Source: Lepidostoma basale
Taxonomy: Eukaryota > Arthropoda > Insecta > Trichoptera > Lepidostomatidae
Direction of reading: 5' to 3'
Assembly: GCA_022606425.2 (NCBI GenBank)
Contig: JAHDVF020000503.1
Coordinates: forward strand, 1 to 64,000
DNA: 64,000 bases
Shown here: piece by piece, positions 11,922 to 22,166 of the stretch
How the letters are laid out: each line of letters begins with the position of its first letter
Position numbering within the stretch: the first letter of the stretch is position 1
Notes under the pieces: generated by a model
Seen by the model: only the letters and a program-made list of their open reading frames with translations
Told to the model about the DNA's origin: nothing
Database searches by the model: none
Made by a program: the position numbers and the translations under genes

Positions 11922-11990
11922 GCTCCTGACTAAAAATAAAATGGTTTTATACAACGTTATAAAAGTTTTTAATTCTAATTTTATTACTAT

Positions 11991-12417
11991 TATTATTGTA
12001 ATGAATATAGCCCCATGAATTTAATAAATAAAAAATATATATCTATAACATGAAACAATATTAAGAACTGTTTGGAAATACCTATAGTTTACAGGTCAAA
12101 CAATCACCTTGTATTATAGAAAACTACGCATCATATTTTTATAATACGCAATACTGTTAGTAAACATGTCAGACGACCCCCACACCTGCGGTCTGTATAC
12201 TTTTCTCTGACATTTATTGTGGCTGCTCACATCTACCATTTTCATGTTGATACTGCTACATAAGTGTAGTGCATTCTTAACTTGCATTTTAAAGCGCTTA
12301 TTAATAAGAGAACTATCCAATAAATTCTGAAAAATACTTAAGTTAACTAAAAGTCAACTAATATAATAACCACATAATAATGAGTTTTACACTGGTTTCT
12401 TTGTCATAATAAAAAAA
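11991..12417. other. AT-rich stretch, nothing recognised
   Basis: No repeat family or coding exon was recognised. The minus frame at 12114-12320 has no family signature. Confidence 0.45.
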
Positions 12418-12990
12418 GTATTCACTAAACTATAAAGAATTGGAATTGCCTGGTTATTGACCTCTTCCGAAACTGTTGGGGATAAAGAAAATACTCGTGT
12501 ATCTTCCGTCACTAAAACCGACTATTCCTACTCAACTCTACCCTCCTTCCCAGGTCCAATCAAGATTTCGTTCATCCCCGTTGGCATCTAAAAAACAATG
12601 GAATGGGAGCTAGTCATTAGTCGTTAACTGTTAGAAGCCTCTTTTCTAAAATAATAACAGTGATCCCATCATATCCTAGAATGCCTGCACTCTGCATCAC
12701 CGAGAACTTGAATACGAGGCAGTCTACATTACGATCAACAAAGTCTTCTACGATCGTTAGATTGACTGTGCCAAAACGCTGGCCTCGCACAAATTTTGGC
12801 GAACGAGCCTTTGCAGTAACCGACCCTTCAGCCTGGAACAATCTTCCTGCAGACCTTAAGTGCATTAAGAATCCGTCAGAGCTTAGATTGAGACTCAAAA
12901 CGCACTTCTTCAAATGATCCTATCCTGATGTAAATGTTGATTGACTGCGTCAGGTGCAGCCCTCATGCTAAATTTATTTTTAACTAGTTC
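12418..12990 (+). mobile_element. LINE family F (CR1/L2-like) 3' end
   Basis: The frame at 12660-12917 contains LTVPKRWPRTNFGERAFAV followed by DPSAWNNLPADLK and a closing LRLRLKTHFFK. This is the characteristic end of ORF2 in CR1-group non-LTR elements. Upstream sequence to 12418 is degenerate ORF2. No tail repeat is obvious. Confidence 0.7.
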
Positions 12991-13561
12991 GTGAAATAGA
13001 GCATTTCCTACATCCTCCGTGAAAATAGCAGTCAACAATTCATCCAATTTATTATGTTTATTATGATGCCAATGTTAACTGACCATCCATCAATGGAGAC
13101 ACGGCTGAGGAGAAGTGGGAGTTTAGGATAGACCAAAAATCCACCTTTGCTCTCTTTTGGAGGACCCTTCTGGGAATAAATGCGCAGCAACCAATCACAA
13201 ATCACATTTCCAACAGACGTAAGAGCTGTAGATGTCCACATATAATCCTAGGGATTGGTTTGTAGGAGTCTTCAGACTCACCTTCTACTGTGCTCGGTCT
13301 TCTGCAGCCCTCTTCAACTCAACATATGAGACGCAGTTCATGTCCTTGCACACCTACTTCAAATATTCCTGTCGGGAACGTCCTATATATCGCCTCTTTG
13401 CGAGAATAATGTGACATTTTGAAAATCAAATCCGCCGTGTTCAACTTTATTTTCTACAAAAACATGGTATTTTTAAAGTGAAAAACAGAGAATTTATGAG
13501 GGAAAGAGACGACACAACAGTGGTATATTGTGTTGTCACATTGTCTCTTTCAGACGGGTAT

Positions 13562-13790
13562 TTAACACTTTATTCTTGCAAAGAGGCAATATGTTTCCTG
13601 AACCATCCCCTCTGTTAAGTCACGTAGGAGTCCGTCATGACGCATCATATGGCCGATCATTTGGGTTCGCCCTCTTTGGATTCTGCTGAGAATCTTGTCA
13701 TTTGTGATGTAATCTCTCCAGAAAATTCCTAATATTCTCCTGTAGCACCACACCTCAATTGCAATATCACACCATTTGAATAACAATTGA
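13562..13790 (-). mobile_element. Non-LTR reverse transcriptase C-terminal fragment
   Basis: The minus-strand frame contains AIEVWCYRRILGIFWRDYIT and KILSRIQRGRTQMIGHMMRH, the block typical of the end of LINE ORF2 in insects. Flanking CCTCTTTGCGAGAATAAT near 13393 recurs inverted near 13571, so the fragment abuts an inverted pair. Confidence 0.65.
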
Positions 13791-13818
13791 AAAGTTGATA
13801 ATGATGATAGTTATTGAC

Positions 13819-13995
13819 CTGCTGGCACGTGATGAAGAGGGCTGTCCAGACGAAGACCCCGGCGATGCCCTGAGCGGCGCGCGTCTGCAGGAACACGGGC
13901 TCCGTGATGGCACGGGGCAGCAGGTGCGCGGCCGCCGTGGTCAGCGCCACTCCCCCGCCGCTGCTGTTGGACAGCACGGCTTCCGTCGTACTCAT
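13819..13995 (-). CDS. TMEM184-family protein, first coding exon (partial gene)
   Basis: A 59-codon exon begins at the ATG at 13995 and ends at a consensus donor (CAG|GTCAAT) in phase 0. A splice acceptor (GCGCAG) lies a few bases before the ATG, so at least one non-coding exon lies to the right. Its second half (TEPVFLQTRAAQGIAGVFVW then TALFITCQQ) closely resembles the first membrane helix of TMEM184A/B (EQPVFLMTTAAQ…FFVWTALLITC). The N-terminus is Ala/Ser/Thr-rich. The family comprises seven-helix proteins related to organic-solute-transporter alpha subunits; cellular role is poorly defined. The remaining exons were not found to the left, so they lie outside the window and the next intron exceeds 13.8 kb. 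The exon is a sharp GC-rich island in AT-rich DNA. It is divergent from CDC27. Confidence 0.8.
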
Positions 13996-14106
13996 ACTGC
14001 TGCGCAAACAGAACAAAATAATAATTTATCACAATCTATGGGAAGAAATTTGTTCATTTTATGTTTTAAAGAAGAGTATACTAAAAAAAAAACATTTTCT
14101 AAAAAC

Positions 14107-14440
14107 TAACTAACTAACCATCACGTTGTCTCTCCGGAGGGGTAGGCAGAAAGAATGGACCACCACACTGTTCTGTCCCGACATACTTCTCTCGCTTCCT
14201 CTACAGTCATACATCTTGTCATGCACGCACATCGATTTCTCCACATTCAATATTTGATTGATTTGATTGTGCCACAATATCCTCGGTCTTCCTTTATTTC
14301 TAGCTGCGTTCCCATCATTTACATATACCACCATTCTGTCTTCACTCATTCTTTCCATGTGTCAAAACTATCTTAACGACCCTTTCATTATTTTGTTCAT
14401 AACACTTTCATTCGCACCACATTCACTTCTTATTCTCGCA
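14107..14440 (-). mobile_element. LINE family A 3' end
   Basis: The minus strand encodes a degraded HMERMSEDRMV … RGRPR … NQINQILN block and ends in the (TTAG)n tail seen as AACTAACTAACTAACC at the left border. It is 5'-truncated. Confidence 0.8.
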
Positions 14441-14472
14441 TTATTATTATTGAAAAAAAAAAAACTAACTAC

Positions 14473-14640
14473 AAGGATTTATATCAATGATATTAGAATT
14501 TTTATTTACAAATTTCAATGTGAGCAGAAAATAGCTCATTATTATGTAGAAGGAATCTGATCGTGTCCAGGCTTGAACCCATGTCCACATTGACACTCTA
14601 TCATATACAGATTGAACACACATTCGTCTTAGAGATCTCA
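14473..14640 (-). repeat. Candidate tRNA-type SINE (family 2), copy 2
   Basis: Collinear with 11215-11380. On the minus strand it begins near GACATGGGTTCAAGCCTGGA, which includes a near-consensus B box. No A box could be confirmed. Confidence 0.5.
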
Positions 14641-14774
14641 TTTCTACTGCATTTATTCTACTTTCATCCTTCTTTTGCCAAAAGCGACGTTTTCATTAGA
14701 ATGATTGATTTTGCATATCAAGGCTGTAGAAAATCCTCAGATAAGAATTTTACATCATTACAAACAGCGTAAAT

Positions 14775-14975
14775 GGAACTAGGAATAGAGTAAGACCAAG
14801 GAAAACATGGCACGATCAAATAAATCAAATATTATATATCGCTCACATGAGGAGTGTTGAGGTCACGATGTATGAATGTTGAGGAAGTGAGAGAAGTATA
14901 TCAAGAAAGAGCAGTGTAGCGGTCTATTCTTTATGTCTACCCCTTCAGAGAGACGGCATGATGGTAAGTTAGTTT
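14775..14975 (+). mobile_element. LINE family A 3' fragment
   Basis: Degraded plus-strand copy: GGAAAACATGGCACGATCAA, then a YRSILYVYPF-like end and GATGGTAAGTTAGTT tail remnants. Confidence 0.65.
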
Positions 14976-14979
14976 TTAA

Positions 14980-15530
14980 GTATAAACCAAATTGCAAGTA
15001 AAATATATTATATTAAGAATTATTTAAAAAAAAAATTAAAATCATTTGAAAAATAATAAGATTATTGGTGTACAATTTACAAAAGACGATGGGTGTTATG
15101 TTTACAATTATCTTGGCAGAACATTTTATTAAAGTAACATTCAAATGCTACCCATAATTCTGTTGAAAAATAATAAAAATGTGTCTGCCTATTGTCTTTT
15201 TTTATTATTTGAATTACATACTAATAATATGACCTCTAGCAGTGACCATTGTATTTCTATTTCATATTAAATATAATTTGTTGCAAGGACTGGATGTTAT
15301 TTGGACCTTCTAACCCTGGCTTCAAATTAACAAATTAATGCTCCTCCTAATGATTTGTGAACTCTTTATTTATTATTCATCTTCAATGGTAAGTACTTGG
15401 CTCATAATGTTATAACAGCTGTAAACTCACAAGGTCAATATGTGCTGGAATATTTTTATATTTACCAATAAATTGTTCAACAGAATAACATCTCACAACT
15501 GAAAACAATTGATTAAATTAAAATACAGTT
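14980..15530. other. AT-rich stretch, nothing recognised
   Basis: No family or coding signal was recognised. Confidence 0.45.
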
Positions 15531-15536
15531 ATTTTT

Positions 15537-16465
15537 GTGAATGTATACTTATACTTGTATACGAATCCTGGATTTTCACCCATGGTGGGTGATTAATTCA
15601 AATTTAATTGTATCTCAATAGAGATGAAGCAACCCGTCTGGCAAGCGTGGCGTTGTAATGCCAACCACCCCCCGTATGACATGTCATGCATGGAGAAGTA
15701 TGGGGGAGGCCTATGTCCAGCAGTGGACGACAACGGCTGTTAAAGAAGAAGAAGAAAAGAAGAGATGAAGACGCAAACTGGAAACTGAATATGGATGATC
15801 AAGGTGTTTACAGGACTTATGACCTGTCATTGGTTGGGTTAAGCGCACACTTTATGTAATTACAACATTCCCCATTCCACATTTGTTATTATGATCATGC
15901 ATGATAAATTTTGGAAGTTGTATATATACTCCAAATCCATACTTATCTTCACGTGTCAGTTTCAATTGGCCATCTATGTAGATTTGATTACACTTGTCAA
16001 TCTTTTTAAGATTAACCTATATAATCCACCCACAAACGCCATCTATGGAGAATGATTTTAAGCATTTAGCAAACTACTTTATTAACACAATGCGAAGGCT
16101 ATCGCCTATTAGCGTATTGTTTTAGAAGTCGCCTGGAGTATTATTCCTATCTTATATGCCAAAGAATTGACCAGAATGATTACAAATATTTTTGTGAATG
16201 TATGCTTACACTTGTGTACATATACATAGATGGCCAATTAAAACTGACACGTGAAGATAAGTATGGATTTGGAGTACATATACAACTTCCAAAATTTATC
16301 ATGCACGATCATAATAACAAAGGTGGAATGGGGAATGTTGTAATTACATAAAGCGTGCGCTTAACCCAACCAATGACAGGTCATAAGTCCTGTAAACACC
16401 TTGATCATCCATATTCAGTTTCCAGTTTGCGTCTTCGTCTCTATTGAGATACAATTAAATTAAAA
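15537..16465. repeat. Dispersed copy of the 516-bp family, itself inverted
   Basis: 15537-16190 follows the unit in plus orientation (GTATACTTATACTTGTATAC, then AACCCAACCAA-type and GGAGAATGATTTTA blocks). From about 16215 the sequence turns into the reverse complement and runs to 16465. It is more diverged than the 1-5520 array, and the long reading frame is broken. A LINE fragment is inserted at 15630-15760. Confidence 0.85.
15630..15760 (+). mobile_element. LINE family C 3' fragment with target duplication
   Basis: 131 bp ending in GAAGAAGAAGAAAAGA is flanked by AGAGATGAAG at 15620-15629 and 15761-15770, a 10-bp target-site duplication. It contains the GGCCTATGTCCAGCAGTGGA segment common to family C ends. 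Removing it restores the host 516-bp repeat. Confidence 0.85.
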
Positions 16466-16481
16466 TACAGTTCATAATTGA

Positions 16482-16985
16482 ACTAACTAACTAACTAACT
16501 AACCATCACACCGTCTCTCCGAAGGGGTAGGCAGAAAGAATGGACTGCCACACTTTTCTTTCCCGACATATTTCTCTCGCTTCCTCAACATTCATACATC
16601 GTGTCATGCATGCGCGTCGATTTCTCTGACTCCTCACATGGCCGACATTCAATATTTGATTTATTTGATCGTGCCACGTTTTCCTCGGTCATCCTCTATT
16701 TCTGGTTCCATTAACATCGTTAACATATACATTTTTTACCATTCTTTCTTCATTCATTCTTTCCATGTGTCCAAACCATCTTAATGATCCTTTTATTATT
16801 TTGTTCATAACACCATCATTCGCACCGCATTCACTTCTTATATTTCCATTCGACACTATCATACACAGAGTATTCACACGTTCGTCTAAGAGATGTCATT
16901 TCTACTGCATTTATTCTACTTTCATCCTTCTTTTGCCAGTTCCATGCTTCGCTTCCATACATAAGGGTCCGTAGAAGAAATTGCT
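16482..16985 (-). mobile_element. LINE family A 3' end
   Basis: Left border is CTAACTAACTAACTAACC, the reverse of the TTAG tail. The minus strand encodes SECGANDGVMNKIIKGSLRW, then FGHMERMNEERMVKNVYVND and NGTRNRG, with small indels. Closest relative in the window is at 39989-41200. Confidence 0.85.
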
Positions 16986-18145
16986 ATCATAATTGAAAGT
17001 GTACAAAATTAGTCAAATTAAATAAAAACCTACTTGAACATTGGCGAAGCATGTTTTACGCTCATTTGACAAAAAAAAAACTACAAATTTTACGGTAGTT
17101 CAATGTTTACTTTGAAAAAATTTATAGCAAAAAACGTGAGAAAATTTGCAATGCTCAACAAAAAATAATACTCTACGGAATAATTACGTGGACTTTTTAT
17201 CAAACTACTTTGCTATCTTTACAGTTTAATGGTTTGTTGGTTAATTAAAACTAATTTATTTTTTGATCCAAAAAATAAAAAAAATAAAAAATCACAACAA
17301 ACCCATTATGCCGTTTCACCGAAAAAGTATGCAGAGAGAATGGACCGCTACACTATTCTACCCTGATACACTTCTCCAGCTTCCTCTACATTCATACAGC
17401 GAGTCATTAACGCACGTCAATTCTTACGACTTGTAACATGGTCGACCTTTAAAATTTTATTAATTCAGTCATGTCCCGTTACTCTCGGTCTATGTTGACT
17501 GCGGACTCCATTAACATTGTTAACATATATTTTCTTAACCATTCTTTCTTTATCTATGCCTTCATGCTTTAAACATACGTTCAAACTAACACAGTGATTG
17601 TTTTATAATTTTGTTCATAATACTTATGTCTGTTTTTCTTGATGTAAGCATTTGAACTTTTGCTATACACCGTTATACCACACATACATATCTAAGGATC
17701 CTATATCTACCATATTTATTCAGCTACCATTCTTCTTCTGCCAGTTCTAGCAGAAGCTTTACTTCCATAATAAGGGATGGGAACAGAACTCCATTGTGAA
17801 TGACCATTTTCACATTCACGGATTAATTCTCATTTCCAATAACTATTTTTGTAGCTCCATTCACTTTGTTACCAGCAACAACCCTTCTTTCAATGTCACT
17901 GTTCATTAGCCGATCCGCTGTGAACATGCTACCAAAATATACAAGTTCAGTAACCTGTTCTAGGTTCTCTTCATTCACACTTATGTTGCAAACTGTCATT
18001 TCCTCGTCTCTTTCAAAAACTATCACCCTTTGACTTTCTGACATTCTTCATTAAACCATTTGCCTTGCATACTTCATACATTCTCGAAACCGAGACTTGT
18101 AATTCATCTGCACTCTGCAAGAAAAATGGTATCGTCCGCATAATC

Positions 18146-18560
18146 AACTTTAGTGGCCGAGTAGTGAGTGCTTTGATTACCACACTGAAGGTCCCGGGTT
18201 CGATTCTCGGCGGTGGCAGTATAATTTTCACGCTGTCTTTGGTCTGGTGTAGAATTCACGTGACAATAAAATGGTGATAAATTAGCTACCTACCACATAT
18301 TACGAGAATCAATATGATAGCTATATTTATTTTATCTTGAACAATGATGTAAAACTCCATATTAAATAATTAATATAAATGAAAATGTCTGTCTTCTAGG
18401 GGTTTTGTTATATTTTATATGGAATGACATGTTTCGCCCTTTTAAAGTCATTATCAAATGCATTTGATAATGACAGAAGTTTTCATTTATATTAATTATG
18501 ATAGCTATACCCTTTACATCGATTTGGCTCACGCTGTAATGATGTAAAAAAGCGATTCAA
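18146..18560 (+). repeat. tRNA-derived SINE (family 1), interrupted copy
   Basis: The 5' part has an A-box-like TGGCCGAGTAGTGAGTG and a strong B box (GGTTCGATTCTCGG), then ACGTGACAATAAAATGG in the body. It breaks at TATGATAGCTAT near 18318 and resumes at the same motif near 18499. Relatives: 45885-46125 (plus) and 41395-41480 (minus). Confidence 0.8.
18333..18498 (+). repeat. FB1 foldback inserted in the SINE
   Basis: Contains AATGACATGTTTCGCCC and two partially complementary halves around CATTATCAAATGCATTTGATAATG. It is flanked by copies of ATGATAGCTAT from the SINE, which look like the target duplication. Confidence 0.7.
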
Positions 18561-18655
18561 TAAATAATAAAGCCATCTTAAAGACATTTCACTCATTTTA
18601 GCACCAGCATTCATTCCTTTCAGTTCTTTCACTCATTCGAAAAATTTTCACTTCT

Positions 18656-20110
18656 AAAAATAACCTTTTAGACGTAATAATTTTTAATGGAAAGAAATAG
18701 AACAAAGAAAAACTTCTAAATGAACACTTAAAACTTTCTTTATGTTTTATCCAAAGAGCTTAAAAACAATTTATAATGTTAACCAGGTTAACTCATTATA
18801 ATTATGAAAGTTCATGGGTTCAAATTTACACTCTGTTATAGATATTTTTTTTATTAATATGGTAAAAAAAATATTAAAAAAAACAGTCGGAAAAAGTACT
18901 AGAAATTTCTATATATTTAGTTTGTCGGGTGAGAAAGTTAAATTACTCAGTTTTGTTATGTTATTTAAAATTGGAACATTCCTATATACACATTGAAGGA
19001 ACTCCAAGTTAGGTACCATTAAAATACTAAATACAATGGCGATATTTTTAAGGAGTCAAAATTATATATTAAAGAAAATGATTAATAAAGTTAACAAGTA
19101 TTTATTTTAAAGGATAATATTTCGAGGAAAATTAGAGAACACATAAGATAAGACTAGTTTAGTCATACAATTAATGCTAATCATCTTTATCTTATCAAAC
19201 ACTCTGTGAATGTTTGTAGTGGCGTCCCATGGTAAACGCTTTATTGTTAATATTTCACCAAGTGAACTATGATTTAAAAACATATTACCTTACGGTATTC
19301 TAACGTAAACCACAAAGATAAACAACAACAAAAAAACACGAAATATAAACCCTATTTTTACCTTATGTATCACAATAACGTTGAAGAAACTATAAAGAGA
19401 GAAATGATATAACGCTGTAAGAGATTCTAAGAACTGTAGGCATAAAATTACTAAAATAAATACGAGCATATGTAATGTCAACCATGAAATTTATTGCAAC
19501 CTTATGGAGCGTGTCCTTGTGGAAAAAAAAACAGGATTTATCTCTAATATCGTATTCACGCAAACCTTTCCATACTTCCAAGGCTGCATGGTATCTGAAC
19601 ACTTACAAACTTACATTCTCTACGACAATGAACTCATCTTGGCCTACCTGTTTGTATTGACGACGTACAAGCGAAACTAGAGCCAGAAACAGATGTCATC
19701 AATAAAACGCACCTTTCACATTAGACACATAACTTCAAAGTATTTATAAAAAACATCCACAAATTGCACTGTTTAAATGACGAGTTACGCACATTTCACC
19801 AATACTCTGTAATTACATAAAATATTTTGTTATTTCGCGAGGAATGTCAAAGACCAAAACCAGGAACAATCAGTCCATTAACAGTATTGCCAGAAATGAA
19901 ATATATGCAAGTGAGAGAGAGTTTTATTTAGCAAAAATACTTGCAGGTGCTTACCTACCCAAAAATCAAGAAAATAAAATTTCTGTCTCAAAATGACTGT
20001 GAACTCTCATTTTCGAGAAGGAATTGAAAACCAATTCATATGATTTGGATACAAAAATATCACAAATTGTGAAATATGTGTACGTGTTTCAGCAATTATT
20101 CTTATTCTTA
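18656..20110. other. AT-rich stretch, nothing recognised
   Basis: Only short low-complexity frames are present. None shows a family signature or good splice context. Confidence 0.45.
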
Positions 20111-20430
20111 TTCATCTTAAAATAGATCTTGTGGCCTGTTTCTCAAGGGGGATTGGTTTCCTAATTAGTTGATTCCCAGCTGTCGATCCATCATTTTATC
20201 TAAGATGATTATATTTTTCTGACTGGTCCATATCATTGCCTTTTCCGTTACCTCCCCCACCTAACGACATCTTCAAACTCGCGTGTTTCCCTTATTATTT
20301 TATTCATTATTCTTTCAACTAGTGTCTTGCCAAATATGCTCCTTAGTGCCTTAATTTCTGACACTGCGTTCAATCTCATATGTCATGATTGGTCGTGGAA
20401 TATGGTACTTTTATAAATCTGTGCCTTGCT
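20110..20430 (-). mobile_element. LINE family E fragment
   Basis: Matches 10430-10800 by shared blocks (GCTGTCGATCCATC, GACATCTTCAA, ATTTCTGACACT) in the same orientation. It is heavily decayed and not translatable. Confidence 0.6.
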
Positions 20431-21310
20431 GCTGATCAAAACTTCAGGGTTATTCCATATTGAGTTTTTAAACATTCTGAGATGACCGTAGCCTTGTTTC
20501 ATAGACCTATTATTTAACATGGATCCGTTTGCTCACACAAGTTCATACCCAGATAAAATTATATAATCTCATTAAAATGTTTACCTTTGAATATTTTGTT
20601 GCGATTGTGTAAACACACGCTGTTAACAAATTGAGCAAACTACTTAAACTTACGAAATAGATTTGTATGGAATACTTAAATTGTGAAAAACATTTTTAAA
20701 AGTGTACACATTTTTTAAAGTAGTTGCGGAAGTTTTCCTTTTTAGCTATGTTATAAATAAAAATCAAATATCTTGTCCGGTACGCATCATAATATAAAAC
20801 AACATCAGATAAATGTGCATGTAAACATAAATATCAAGTTTTAGAAAATACATGAGTCAACCTGTACGTACCTCCATACATATGCAGAAATTATGCAAAT
20901 GGATAGAAACGTGCAACTAAATACTAGAATTATATTTTTATGTTTATACCCAATGTACGCTTTATAGAAGTAACAAACAATATAAAAAAAACGCTTAATT
21001 ATGACTAATGTTTATACTAGAAAACAGACGAGCGATCTTAATACTTTATATACGTGTATTATACATAAATATGTAGAAAAATAAAAGTATTTATGTACAC
21101 AGAGTAAAATTGTTTTTCAAAATAATAAAAACAATTAAATATCTTCATATAAATTCTCGCTTGCCAGTAATAACCTTTGAGATTTGCAATATAACGTTTT
21201 TGAGAAAAGGTCAATATAGTAATTAATAAATACGTTTTATGTGTTTGTTTCTCAATTTACTACCGTGAAAACGGACACCACAACCTGGTAAGTATTTTAT
21301 GAAAAAATCA
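20431..21310. other. AT-rich stretch, nothing recognised
   Basis: No repeat family, exon or RNA gene was recognised. Confidence 0.45.
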
Positions 21311-21314
21311 AGTA

Positions 21315-21490
21315 GTTTACCATCACCATGTCTCCACGAAGGGGTAAACGAAAATAATGCACCACCACACTCTTCTTTATTGACGCACTACTCTTAATTT
21401 GTTAACATTCATATATCGTGTAAAGTACGTATGTCGATTTTCCCCTACTACTCACATGAACACATTGTATTATAACACACCATCGTACTC
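21315..21490 (-). mobile_element. LINE family A 3' remnant
   Basis: TTTACCATCACCATGTCTCC at the left, then blocks matching the family A 3' end in reverse (CATTCATATATCGTG, CGATTTTCCCC, CTCACATG). It is short and decayed. Confidence 0.55.
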
Positions 21491-22166
21491 TTCAAGGTCA
21501 ACATTTACTAATCTTCAATTAATATAGCCCTGGCCGAAAAACCGAGAAAGATGGTTAACATAGACTCTAAATCAGCCCTCCTCTATTTTTAAAGGAACCT
21601 AGAAAAACTCAGGGCCACACAGAACTAATCTCTTCATTATATCAACTACTAAATCATCTTTCCGACAACGTTTCCCTTAGACTTAAAAGGTATAACCATA
21701 AGAGTTTAACCTATTTATACTAAAAATTTAAATCCAAATAAAACAAATGGGGCGACACCCGGTGGTATTTTATTTACATGAGCCCCCATTTATAAGGTAC
21801 ACTCATAGGTAAATGAAACATTTATACATATTCATTCGACATGGCTTTATTTCTTTCATTCACTGGATATGTCATTTTTATAATCAATATAAAAACTTTG
21901 AAAATTTTCGTACAATATAATCAATGTTTAGACCTAGATTTGACATGTAGGCAAGAACTAGTATCATTATTTTTTTTAAATAATGGTTTATATTTTCAAA
22001 ATACTTGCAATACTATTATATCGGGAGGAAATGTCTGCTCTCGAAATTGCCGTTTGTAAAGTAAATTTTGTAAATTAATCTATTTACGATGCTTTTGATA
22101 GATCAAAATTGTATTTAAATTTGCTTCTCCGTTGTGCCATTCAGATTTCATAAAATTTAAGCAAAT

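Larger units (their letters stand above)
11505..11990. repeat. Inverted plus tandem ~110-bp repeat carrying hammerhead-like motifs
   Basis: Left arm 11536-11642 and right arm 11645-11751 are a near-perfect inverted repeat of about 105 bp. Two more direct copies of the right arm follow (about 11752-11870 and 11871-11985). Every copy holds CTGACGA (or CTGACAA), a short helix, GAAAC and CGGTTGGCGC in the spacing of a minimal hammerhead ribozyme. The outer flank TACTTGGTGGTTTGACATAT is shared with the repeat at 8.15 kb. Confidence 0.9.
17290..18655 (-). mobile_element. Degraded LINE family A copy with nested insertions
   Basis: The minus strand carries ERDEEMTVCNISVNEENLEQ, TELVYFGSMFT and further ORF2 remnants. 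Family sequence resumes at 18598-18655 after an interruption. The interruption is a SINE (18146-18560) that itself contains an FB1 foldback (18333-18498), giving three layers of insertion. Confidence 0.75.

Noticed and set aside
13811..14032. Other frames over the TMEM184 exon
   Set aside because: GC-rich exons leave all frames open; only the frame with TEPVFLQTRAAQ has homology and correct splice sites.
18160..18215. tRNA gene at the B-box-like sequence
   Set aside because: It has A- and B-box-like blocks but no complete cloverleaf could be drawn, and the same head plus a shared body recurs at 45885, so it is a SINE.
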